This document shows, one piece after another, positions 11,766-34,412 of a stretch of DNA of 64,000 bases (the first letter of the stretch is position 1; each line of letters opens with the position of its first letter). The notes beneath the pieces were generated by a model, which worked only from the letters and a program-made list of their open reading frames with translations, was not told where the DNA came from and searched no databases. Origin of the DNA: Glandiceps talaboti (taxonomy: Eukaryota; Hemichordata; Enteropneusta; Spengelidae). The DNA lies in contig NC_135550.1 in the NCBI RefSeq assembly GCF_964340395.1, positions 6,950,601 through 7,014,600 of the forward strand. The letters are read 5' to 3'. The position numbers and the translations under genes were made by a program.

Positions 11766-12416
11766 ATTACATGCGTAGGTGTTGCTCACGGGGTGTTGCT
11801 CTCTTGTCATCAGAAAAGGCAACACCTAAAATAAGTACGTGTATTCTAATACGATTGAGGAATGAATCTATGTACTGTACTACTGAGTGTATTAATTTTA
11901 CATACGTTTGTCATAAGACCAACACATAAAGCCGCTATAGGGCCTACATCTCAGAATATTTTCTGATAAACCCAGTTTTTTGAAAATATGCGGGAGAGTT
12001 TAACGTCAAACACGTCCATGCCAATTTTACTGAACGAGATATGTTTTAACCATCTAAATGAGTAATGATAACATTCTCGCGAAAACAGTTCTTAAAAACA
12101 ATTGTCCATGAAGTCAACATGTTAAGCATTTACGTATTGAATTTGCAACTGAATTGTTAACCCCTGGTTTGTGGCCTTACCTTATATACTACATATATGG
12201 TAGGACGATTTTCATAATAAGTGCGCGACAGACAGTGACAAAAAAATCATCTTATATTTGTATCAGGCAATTCATTCTAGACATATATCTCCCCGTGTAT
12301 TTTATCAATTGGAATACATTCCTCCGACCATGGGAGTCTCGTGAGGTAAGAAACATTCACAGCGCCCCCTCTCGTTCATAACGTAATCGCAACGTACAGT
12401 TCGTCTGATCTTACAC
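11766..12416. other. non-coding stretch
   Basis: No gene supported. A GAG|gtaaga donor-like site sits at about 12341-12350 on the plus strand inside a 75-codon open frame (12154-12381), but no acceptor or domain accompanies it. Confidence 0.35.
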
Positions 12417-12567
12417 ATCGTGTCTGTCTTGCAGCACTAACTCTCCACATCGTTGTATCAGTCTGTACAGTACTAACTCACCACATCGTTGTGTCTGTCT
12501 GTACAACGCTAACTCTCCACATCTATCGATGTATAAGTCGGTATAGCACTAACTCACCCCATTATTG

Positions 12568-12614
<47 letters not shown>

Positions 12615-12715
12615 ACAGCACTAACTCACCCCATCACTGTGTCTGTCTGTCTGTGAAGCACTAACTCTCCACATCGTTGTGTCAATCTGTACAGTACTAA
12701 CTCACCACATCATTA

Positions 12716-12752
<37 letters not shown>

Positions 12753-12795
12753 GTCTGTCTGTCTGTCTGTCTGTCTGCCTGCCTGCCTGCCTGCC

Positions 12796-12854
<59 letters not shown>

Positions 12855-12932
12855 ACAGCACTAACTCACCCTATCACTGTACCAGTCTGTAAAGTACTAA
12901 CTCTCTACATAGTTGTACCAGTCTGTACCATA
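12417..12932. repeat. composite minisatellite with internal (CTGT)n expansions
   Basis: A degenerate unit of the form gtctgtacag(c/t)actaactc(a/t)ccacatc(g/a)ttgt recurs about ten times. At 12568-12615 and 12716-12855 the gtctgt part of single units has expanded into pure CTGT tracts (the second with a CCTG block near 12778-12797). Shorter units without expansion separate and flank them, e.g. near 12436-12545 and 12860-12930. Confidence 0.9.
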
Positions 12933-13011
12933 GGGGCGTGTAATATTTTATAGATTGTTGTTTTCCTGGTCTACAGACTAAATGTAACAACCTTTTGACT
13001 ATATTCCTACC

Positions 13012-13063
13012 TGTCACGGTCACTGTCACTGTCACGGTCACTGTCACTGTCACTGTCACTGTG
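13012..13063. repeat. (CACTGT/CACGGT)n hexanucleotide repeat
   Basis: Eight or so TCACTG or TCACGG hexamers in tandem. Both strands are open over it and give a Val-Thr repeat, which is a repeat artefact. Confidence 0.95.
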
Positions 13064-13245
13064 AACATCTCTTCGACAACTCTATATTTAAAGGAAGATA
13101 TTTTTAAAAATTGTTTTGACAATCGTTTTAAACAAAATAACTATCCAATATTCAATTTCTGTAAGCGTTTATCGGTGAAATATCTACAATAATTTGACTT
13201 GTGAGAATTGTCGAATAGTCGTCCACACAGCAGACAACCTGCAGT

Positions 13246-13463
13246 GGTTAAAATCTGATGTAATGAATACGACTCTGTTTCTTTAGTTACCCCTATTTCA
13301 TTCATTCATTTAGTGTCGTTTTGTTTTCGATTGTGTTGTTCCGGGAGTGGGAAGAAAGCAATCACTTCCGTAACAACAAAATCGAAAAAAAAATCAACAA
13401 TAAACGAATGAACTAGAGAGATAAAAAAAATTGTAATCGTAATTCACCACATCAGATTTTAAT
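13246..13463. mobile_element. near-palindromic inverted-repeat element (about 218 bp)
   Basis: The left arm starting ggttaaaatctgatgta pairs with the right arm ending tacatcagattttaatc-like sequence (cacatcagattttaatca). Pairing continues inward through cattcattcatt/aacgaatgaac, gtttt(c)gattgtgttgtt/aacaacaaaatcga and gggagtggg/ccttccgtaac toward a centre near 13355. Arms are roughly 100 bp and imperfect. No open frame. Its structure suits a MITE; no target duplication was recognised. Confidence 0.7.
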
Positions 13464-14398
13464 CAAATTGTATACCAGATTGGCGGGTTTATGTCTTTAC
13501 GTTGTGTCGTGTCTTTTTTAAACTTCAAAACACACCCTCTTTACTGACATCTCTCGTTACATTTGATACTGTCAGCATTTAGAGTTCAAGATGAAAGGCA
13601 GTCACTGTGGTACTGGTCTGATTGGCTAAGTTAGTGCGGCTACTGGACGCCGGGACGGTATGCCAATCGTTTTGTTGAAAAGAACTTATAGTGTGACCGA
13701 ACTTCTGATTTCTGACTTCTATAGACCCAGCTTCAAAGAGGAGCCCAGTACAAGTCTCCTCGAAATATTTGGGATAGAAATTTGCTGTTCCCTATAGAGA
13801 GAATCTCTGAGTGTAAAGTTGTTATACAGTAGAATTAGAGCTAGAAAGGGTAGAGTGGATCAACAATATAATTTGTCCTATCTTCCAAACACAGATACAG
13901 GGTAAATTTTGTCTATGCAGATGCTATGTTAATTCGCATCATTACATAAACGATGCAAATAATTTAAAATTAAAGATCGTTCTGACCCTAATAAATGAAA
14001 AATAAAAATCGATAAAAACCATCCCTACCATCCCTACATCAATGACTACATAACCAGTTGGTTTTTTGCTTGTTTTTTTAAAAATTTAATTTAGCCTTCA
14101 AATTCCATCCCAAGATATCACTTGATACATTCTTTGAAAATCAAATAATGATCGGATTTTATCGACCATCACTGTGGCTGTGCTGTACTCAAGTTACAAA
14201 GTTCACAGTATGTTGATATTTTTTTGCCGTGAGTAATACAGCATATCTGTAAAGGCCTATTGTTTTGACATTACCGTAGATTTGACTCTTCAGATGTTTT
14301 GTAACGGGGATTTAAACTATGTTAAATTAGTGTCTGAATTAAAATCATGAAGTAATTTCTATTGTATACGAATGGTCGTTGGTATTAGTGACTGTAAC
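13464..14398. other. non-coding stretch
   Basis: AT-rich sequence without recognisable genes or structured repeats. Confidence 0.5.
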
Positions 14399-14534
14399 AT
14401 ACACAACACAACACAACACAACACAACACAACACAACACAACACAACACAACACAACACAACACAACACAACACAAAACAACACAACACAACACAACACA
14501 ACACAACACAACACAACACAACACAACACAACAA
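14399..14534. repeat. (ACAAC)n pentanucleotide array
   Basis: About 27 units of ACACA-A with one AAACA variant near 14474. The open frame of Asn-Thr-Thr-Gln-His repeats over it is an artefact. Confidence 0.97.
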
Positions 14535-15716
14535 AATTAAAAACCAGTAAAATTTATTTCTTCATTCAAATTCTCCGGGACTCCGTGCCAAGTCATTTCA
14601 GCCAAAACGTTGCAGACTTTGTTTGCAGTCTGATCCGTTGAGGGCGCACTTTATCATCGGGCGTGATTCTGCACCATATGCCTCGATATTGTTTAATGAA
14701 TTGTTTGCCGTGAATACAGACACACATTTTTCATCTGTAAAAAAACGGCAACAAATGTTCAGATTTGGTTGATCACAGCGAGTGACACTACTTTGCGTGT
14801 GAAAGATGTTTTTTATCAAAATCTCTGCATTGAATGCAACAAAGGGCAGCTACTGCACCGGCTGTGGACAGGAGAGACAACAGCTGGGGCGACTAGGATA
14901 ATTGGTGGGCGAGTGAAATTCCCCTATTTATTTAAAGTGTATTTTGCGTATGATATGTAGTGAGACATATTTCTGAGTAGATTTTACCAATTGTTTAATA
15001 TAAATTGTTAGTTTTGGTTAATGGGCGTAGAATTAAACCCCCCTTCCACGTAAATAATAATAGTGTGTCTTGTGTAAGAGGATTTCAAATAGAATCGTAA
15101 TCACACGATATATACATAATAATGTATGTTTTGAAAACAGAATGTGCGCTCGTATTATTTACTTTGAAAATAATTTCAATGATGGATATTTGACGTGTTC
15201 AAGAGGTGTATAAGTTCACCGGTTCAATGGTAGTCATCAAAGGAGCTGCATTCATGTACGAGCCGAGTGGTGTTTTGGCCATTATTAATAAATGTAATGT
15301 CGTTTTGATTACGGATCATGGAATTAATAGATTTCTCTTATACGTCTAAGTTTTTTTGTCAACCTGTTCTGAGATGAGATTTGTCGTACGCAGGTTGAAT
15401 ATCTGATAATCTCCACTGCTCTCACGTCACCCCCCCCCCACACACACACATAAAAATGTAAAGGCATATATACGTAGGCACATACCCGTATACCCAGTGC
15501 TATATTAGCAGCGCACAACGAATTTTATAGGATTAGTTCATAACGAATGATTGTGCAATTAACCTCAGCCAGATGATGGAATATTTTGAATACTGAGATG
15601 TAACTCTTAATACTGTTTGGTTTTGTCGGATTGGGAGAGATTTCCTGGTAGCAGTCGGTTGGGTTTCGATCACTAAACTAAATGTAACTTATGGCAATAA
15701 ACTGATAGCTAAAGGA
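14535..15716. other. non-coding stretch
   Basis: Contains a C10-(CA) tract at 15430-15450. Open frames of about 60-70 codons on both strands show no domain or splice support. Confidence 0.45.
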
Positions 15717-15880
15717 GATGTATTGTACTGTATTGTACTGTACTGTACTGTACTGTACTGTACTGTACTGTACTGTACTGTACTGTACTGTACCGTAACA
15801 TACCATACCATGCCGTACCGTACTGTACTGTACTTCACTGTACTGTACTGCACTGAAATGTAATGTAATGTAATATGATG
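15717..15880. repeat. (TACTG)n pentanucleotide array grading into (TAATG)n
   Basis: Pure TACTG from about 15735 to 15790, then variants (TACCG, CATAC, ACCATG), TACTG again to about 15850, then TAATG units. The minus-strand frame rich in Val-Gln-Tyr-Ser-Thr is the repeat translated. Confidence 0.96.
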
Positions 15881-18189
15881 TGTATTTGAACGTGATTCCA
15901 AGACACTATTACACTACTAACTTGATAATGACCCTTTTTGAAGAGCATGTTGTTTTTTCAAAAGAGAGAAACAATTTTTTTTTAAAGGTGGGGGGGGGGC
16001 AGAAAACTTCTACAAAGGGGGATAGGAGTCTATAGCCATTACCATGGTTACAGTGGCGTCTTTATAGTTTTGACCTTTTTTCAATTGTCTGTAATATAAT
16101 AGTTTGTAAGAAACAACCATCCCCGCCCCTCCCGTCAAACATGGTCACTTGTGTTATGAGTCCCATTGGAATAAATGCACACAATTACAAGATATATTGC
16201 CTCATATATTTATGATACCTTCATGTGTTAGAAATTCATCGATTGAAACCAGAGTGGACTCTATTTTATCGTAGATTCCGATTCTCTCCGAGCTATAGGA
16301 AACAGTTTGTACATGCAACAGATTTTCCGAAATTAAAAACAATACTTGAACGTATAGTAGGCACGTTCTAGTGTTATAATTTTATTTTGTCAAATTGGTG
16401 ATCTTTTAATATAATCAAACAGAGAGTAGAATTGACCGACCATTAATTTATAACTAGTTTAATTTGTGTCTAGATTATGAACCACCCAATGATTTATGTC
16501 ACTGGTGAAGGTCAGCCAAATCATTATTAATATCAATATCATGCTGTGTTTTCTTTTCCCTTAAAATTTTTTTTTAAAAATGTCTTTTTTGTTGTTGAGA
16601 AAAAACGCGATCCTAACACATTTATCAGACATCCGGATATACACTGTCGTTAGTCGATTTTAGAAATTTGTCGAAGTGTAAATCACAGACATGGAGTTTG
16701 TTTTTGGCAGGATGACGTAGTGCAACAAATTGTAAAACATTCATTCATCTTGTTGAGATGATAGGGGTACGACGAACCACGTGTCATAACTTCCATCAGT
16801 CGTTGTCAGAGACGTCACACATTTCACATTTGCGTTCCACCCCCTTTACATTATACAATACAAATTTACTGGTCGGGGTCACTATATTTTTTTTTCTCTC
16901 TCTCTCTTCGATATTATTTCATGTCGACAGGCTGACGGGGGGATTAAAGGCCATGCTTTTTTTATGAATACTACAATGCACACAAAAAAAACTTGCCTAG
17001 GTGCAATATGTGAAACGTGTTACATGTGACGCGTCTGTATACAGATTATATTGTTATGAGTACACGACGAAAGTTGGGGCCTCAGAATACACCGTTGCCT
17101 CAAATGAAAACTCTTATTTCCATGACATAAACTCAGATAATATCAATAAATGGAATCAAAATGTACTCCTGTATTACACCCTATGTAAATATTAATTGTG
17201 TTGGAATTACTGAATCATGTCAGTGTATAACACTGTATAACGAGTATAGGAGATTTACCAATATGCATTCATCATATTTTATTTATAAACTGTTTTTGAA
17301 AAGTCTGTGTTTGTCATCTTTATGCGTATAGCCCTACTAAGCTTGATCATCCGGGTCAATACAATTAATAAGTTTACAAACTAAATCGCATTTACTGTAT
17401 CAACTCGAAAGGTTTCCCACGACGGCCTGTCGACTCGAAACATATAGTAAATAGCAATAATTACATTTCTGTTGGTAGTATTAAAATACTTTCCGTAATA
17501 TTCACACGAATTCTGCTTTTTGAAAAAAAAAAACATTACTATAGTATTTCAACTGGCCCAGGAGTTCAAGTTGTAGGTCATGGTCCTCATGAATTTCTCT
17601 AGTTTACTAAGAACTGAAAAATTATGTCTCAGCTAGCGTTGAAAGTGTAGATATGTTCATTTCATCTTTGAATGTGACGTCATCCACCAGTAAACGTAGA
17701 GTTTGACTTTCTCATGCAACTGAGAGCTGTCAATCAATCCTGCTCAATATTTAGGAACGTTGTCATCTAGTTGTAATGTATTGATTCTACCTGTTGTATT
17801 GTTCGTGGATTTTATCATGTAAATTAGAATGACATCATTATTGAGACTGTTTACGTCATAATTGCTCCAGTATTTGACAAAAATCTTATCCAAAACACAT
17901 TGTAATGATGGCGGCGGATATGTCTTCAATACACAATATTTGACTAGTAACTATTAGGGTTTCGTTGTACAAGGTATTTTCTAATGCATGATACTAGCGG
18001 GGGGGGGGTACAGCAGATTCCTAGGAGCTATTCAGAATAGAAAGATTGCAGATGACCGTCCCGGAAGGTTTTTCTACTATCGAATAATCATTCAAATTGG
18101 CATACACTTCAAACGTAGTTCGTAAGCTCGTCAATACGTTACGATATTTTCCAACGGGATATATCAAAATTCAAAAATAAATGTATTGG

Positions 18190-18192
<3 letters not shown>
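15881..18192. other. non-coding stretch
   Basis: AT-rich with G-runs at about 15989-15997 and 18000-18008 and T/A-runs near 16565-16605. No gene, RNA or mobile element supported. Confidence 0.5.

Positions 18193-18263
<71 letters not shown>
18193..18263. repeat. (CT)n microsatellite
   Basis: About 35 uninterrupted CT units. The Ser-Leu and Arg-Glu open frames over it are artefacts. The next kilobase to 19260 is non-coding, with a G-run at about 19023-19032 and a short CA/CAGA tract near 19090-19130. Confidence 0.97.
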
Positions 18264-18266
<3 letters not shown>

Positions 18267-19260
18267 ATCGTCGAAAGTTTTGAATCGACCAGGTATACAT
18301 TGAAATTGATTGAGGCACTGACATTGGCTATGGATGAGTATTGTAAGGGGAGAGGGTTAAAGGAACCGAGGGAGTACCTCTAGTTTAATACAAAACAACT
18401 GATATTTGGACAACATTGAAACATTTCTGCTTGAGACTTCAACTGTGAAAATCGATGTCTCGTGGATGAAATGTCCTGAAAATGGGTGGTCGGGAAGGTA
18501 ACGTATGATAAACTCCCCAACGGACAGGCTTCGGAGTTCACGCAAGCTGTACGCATGATACTCTGGCAGACTGTTCGTGGATGAAAAGCGTGCTATAACA
18601 AATTATATATTCTCGGACAAACTGTGGATGGATGGGGAGAGGGTCAATGTATGTGGACAGAATTCAGGTTTGCGGGGATAGCAAGTCAGATGGATGGGAC
18701 GAATAATCGACAAGACTTCTTAAAATACACACAATAATTAGAGGGAAAAAATGTCGCCATAGTGGAAAAAATTGCTGTCAAATAAATACATAAACCGAAA
18801 TATCATCGACCAAATGTGAACCTCAATCAAATCATGAATACCTTACGTTTATTCGTTTCAAACATTCATATTTATAAATATTAACATCTCATATTAATAT
18901 CAGTAGGGTCCGGTATTGATCACAGCCATGGACTTATTATAATATCATTCCCACTGGCACATACATGATAAAGCTAGTGCCAGAACATACGTACATGTAG
19001 GCCAATGGTAGTTTGTGGGAGAGGGGGGGGGGAGAGGACAGAAACACATACACAAACAAGTAAGCTCTTCACATAATACATACATACATGCACACACACA
19101 CAGACTGACAGACAGAGACATAAATATATGCAGACATACATATTGTTTAAGAAAAGATAACTAAAGCTCATGCAAGCTTCCAGTGGAAACGAATACCGGA
19201 AAAAAAATTACACAAGAAACGAACTTCACAATAATTGCCATGTTTTATCTTTAAATATAT

Positions 19261-21181
19261 TTTATTCCATAATTTCATTGTCCAAGGTTCAGGAAATCTC
19301 TTCAGCTTTTTAAGGTGTCTAAAATTAGCCTTGTTTTCTTTAAAAAGAGAGTGATTCGATGGGAACATATATCTGGCATAAGAAATGAAATCAAAATTCT
19401 TCTAAAAATTAAAATTTCAAAAAAGCAACTCTTCAACTACACGTTTATAATATAGTGATTTGTTTAACTTAGCACGGGCAGTAATGCTGGGCAAAACACT
19501 AAAATAGGCTGACATCACGATTAGGGAATATTAAATTGTACTGAGTTCTCCAGCCACTTTACAACAGAGCAAACTCCTAAAATAAAAGTGGAGAACATAA
19601 AAACCACAAAAAATTTATCTACATTTTAGATCAAGTACCGCAACGGTAAAATTCCTGGCCATAATCCAAAAAAAAGATACGGATACACACCGTGTACTGA
19701 AAATATCCAAGTTCATTAAAACATGACAATTGTGAATGAGAATTTTTCTGCTCGACACACACCTTACAAGGCCATGGTAATTTAAAACCAAGCAAGTACC
19801 GTAAGCTTGTATGTATACTGTATGTACTGAGGTGGTTTTTAAAAAAGCACTGGTTGCTGTGTTTAAAGTTTTTTCGCAGCGAAATCTAATTCGACAAGTG
19901 CTTGAAGCAGAAAGGACGTTCATTGCCATGCAGTTTCTACTCAACCGAAAATCCCGCGAATCAGAAGCAAATGGTGCTGGGAATGGCTATAGACTAGAGG
20001 GCTGGACTAACAAAATTGAACTCAACTGGTTCCTTTCAAGGGCATCTCAGACGTCAACCAACAAAATGGCATGTACAAATGAAACACATAATATTTATCT
20101 CATCGTTAACTTGGCTGGAATACAACAAATATCCATCTTAGTACAAATGTCAGTACCTGTTTCTTGAAAATTCACTTATACTGCAGGAATGAACAGTTCA
20201 GTGGAAATTTTACCCCAAGTGTGTGTCTGCATTTTATCACAAATATCACATGTTGGGTCTATACAAGGTGTAGAAAGTTGGCATTTCGTTTACAAATATT
20301 ATATTAAGGACATTTTTTTCTTCCATTTTTTTGTCAATAAGGCATATCTGTTTTGTTGATGAAATCAGTCCCCAACAACACAACACTCCATCGACGGCTC
20401 GATAAGTATTTTGGCCAAAAGAATTTAGCACAGTATTAGTAAACTCTTGCATGTTTGTGGGTTATCAGACAATCTGTATGAACACCTGTATTTTTAGTAC
20501 TATATCTACTACGTTTTTAGTTTTCAGACTTGCACTTTACACCGGTCAACACACAGCTATATAACACTACATGGCTAGCTAACTACGAGTTTTCGCAAAA
20601 GGAAAACAAAAAAAGGGTTTAAAGTTATTCATAGAATTTTTTCGCAAATATAATTCTATACATAAATATAGGAGTATATTGCAGCCACACGCTGTTTTGA
20701 AAGAATGATAGAAATGACAACATTAATACCAAGAATTCATTGAAATGTTTAAATATTCCGATTTCAAGAAAAAAAAGTTCATCATCATCATCATCATCAA
20801 AAAAAAATGTTTCGATTGTCACCAGTTCCGTGGTCATGGCTGTAGTTTGGTTTGTTTTAACTCCAATAATGTTTCGTTGCAAACTCTTGATGTGGTAACA
20901 CAACACTTTACAAAATGCAAACCTGGGTCTCTCTACGATTTACACAAGGAGCAATATGCCGTGTGTAAAAATGTAGACATTTGAAAGGGCTGTGAACAGC
21001 TTTAACGGGAGAAACCCCCTTCCATTCGAGGAATCTTCTACTCCTTTCCATCAAAAGCCAAGAACATGATCATTCATGCATTTACACGGTTTGGAAATTG
21101 TCATTGTCATTGCATTGGAGCAAATATAACGAAACAATTTTCACCAAGAAGTCAGTTTAAAAGAGTTCTAGTTCGTTTTAT
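19261..21181 (-). other. probable Otx 3' untranslated region and downstream DNA
   Basis: AT-rich sequence after the stop. A canonical AATAAA overlaps the stop codon (minus strand 21182-21177). The next minus-strand AATAAA I noticed is at 19266-19261, which would give a 3' UTR of about 1.9 kb. It contains a TCATCA trinucleotide run near 20778-20799 (plus strand). Short open frames here lack recognisable domains. The true end cannot be fixed from sequence alone. Confidence 0.4.
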
Positions 21182-32596
<11,415 letters not shown>

Positions 32597-32810
32597 CGGG
32601 AATGCTGTTCTGGGCGATGTCCACTCCAACAAGAGTTGACGATCGATAGTGTCGAAAGCGGATGATCGATCGAACCTAAGTTTGCTCCTCGTCACAAGTC
32701 ACGCTCACCAACAAAGCACAAGAGTTTGTCCAGCAAACTTTGAAGAGCCAAGTGTACAGTGATCTTCAGATAATAACAGCGTTACGTAAAACGAGATTTC
32801 ACGTGTACTC
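32597..32810 (-). other. Otx 5' untranslated part of the first coding exon
   Basis: On the minus strand a strong acceptor-like sequence (pyrimidine-rich ttctctttttatcttcctacag) ends at 32811, so a spliced upstream leader could join at 32810. The 214 nt to the ATG contain an in-frame TGA (32701-32699) and a CACGTG E-box at 32800-32805. A TATA-like box lies just upstream, so this could instead be the start of a TATA-driven transcript. The two readings are not exclusive. Confidence 0.55.
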
Positions 32811-32835
32811 CTGTAGGAAGATAAAAAGAGAACTC

Positions 32836-32846
32836 TTTTATATATA
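32836..32846 (-). promoter_or_regulatory. TATA-like box upstream of Otx
   Basis: The minus strand reads tatatataaaagag, containing the TATAAAA core at 32842-32836. A start site 25-30 bp downstream would fall near 32810-32816, giving a leader of about 215 nt. The same interval also resembles the upstream part of a 3' splice site, so promoter function is an inference from the motif only. Confidence 0.4.
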
Positions 32847-34377
32847 GATCCTTAGTGATTGCATCTCATTCAACGGAGCAGTAATCGGCATGACCAAAAG
32901 GCCAAGGGTTGTGCTGATTCTTCAAAGAACTGTAAATGAAAAACTACTTACGGTACTTGAGCAGAGTAAAAACAAATCTATGACTGTGTGGTTATCGCAC
33001 GTGAAGGCAGAATCCACAGTGATACGAACTCGTTGTGTAACAGTGCATAAATGTGAGCAGACTACTACATAGAGCCACCTGCAGCAAAACTGTTTTCACT
33101 ATATTGGTGGCAGTCTGACGGGATGATACTGTGTGCCTTACGTGTTACATCTACAATAAACAGGAACTGTCACTTTGCGTCACATGTCAAAGTTCGCAGC
33201 CAATCAGTGGTCAGCATACGGACAATGCACGGTATTGTAAAGAGCCCCACTCAATTTTCACACAGTGATAATTTGCGTACACTATGGCACTAGACTGGGG
33301 CTTTTTACCCAAATATATTCATCACTTGATTAGTGAAACCACTATACTCTTTTAGCACGTCATGTTTTTGAGAATGACTCTGTCGCGGCGCTAACTCTCC
33401 GACAAAAAATATACAGCCGCGACACAATCGGTAGGAGAGCAAAACGACGGGAGAAGTCCCAAGTAGTGGTAACGTACGTCTAAAGAATGCGAAAAGAAGT
33501 ACTGCAACTCGTGAAGATGAGTTGCAAACTATCAAACAATGGAGAACGGTCATTAAAACATGTAAAGGTTGCGTAGGTCACTTACAGGATAACAAGTGAG
33601 TGTACTCCCACACGCCGTTACTCATGGACAAGTCACTGGGCTCTGCACTCGTAATTTTAGCTAGGAAGCCTCCGTTATACGTTATACGTTACAGACACGA
33701 GATGGCCTTGCTATTGTAAGGGCATCAATCTGTATTTACGCCTACTTTGAATCAACGTCTACACACCAAGTGTGTAAATTTTTGTGTGTTTTGGTGACCA
33801 CGCGTTCAGCTCTCTTTGCGCCTGTCTGTCAATCTATAGGCGTAACTATTGGGGCGGACCAGAGAGGCGGAACTCGGGCAAATTAATGAGCAAAACTAAC
33901 AGTAATGGCAGTATCTGTTTGAATTTCTAGTCTACTAACGTGTCTCCAAACCCTCAAAACATGAACACAAAATAGCAATAGAGCACCACTGTGTATTAAA
34001 TGAGAATAGATTTGCACTGAGAGGGTGTCAAATTACTTATATTGTCATTGAGACTTAAATTTTGGACAGGTAGCAAAAAAGGACTGGCTGTGAGAGCTTT
34101 CCGACACAGCTTGACAAGTTTAGATTTTCTTGTAAACACACATTAGCACTTGTTTGGGTGTCAATTAGCCATTCTCCTCAAATCCTGTTTGTGTACATTA
34201 AAAAAATCTGTCACCAAAAGGTGTGATTTATTTAGATTTCAGTTGTGGTCATCTTCCCTTTTCCGTTCTGTTCAGATCACAGACGTTGTATTTCCTCTTG
34301 GTCTGTAGTTACTAAGGTGTAGATAATGAATTTACACATTCAAAGTGCTAACTATGTCGGGAAACTAGTTTATTTTG
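32847..34377. other. immediate upstream flank of Otx
   Basis: Non-coding. Holds a splice-donor-like site on the minus strand (TCCT|gtaagt, boundary 33586/33585). It also has a partial inverted pair, agagccccact near 33241 and agactggggctttt near 33292-33305. Promoter-proximal regulation is expected here from position, not from identified sites. Confidence 0.4.
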
Positions 34378-34412
34378 TGTGTATGTATGTGTGTGTGTGT
34401 GTGTGTGTGTGT
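34378..34412. repeat. (GT)n microsatellite
   Basis: GTGTGTATGTAT then about 12 GT units. The following 3 kb to 37460 is AT-rich and shows no gene I can support; a CCCTAC triple lies near 36618-36633. Confidence 0.9.

Noticed and set aside
32597-32695. N-terminal extension of Otx upstream of the two ATGs
   Set aside because: Frame is open but has no ATG before the in-frame TGA at 32701-32699, and Otx proteins begin at or near this Met.
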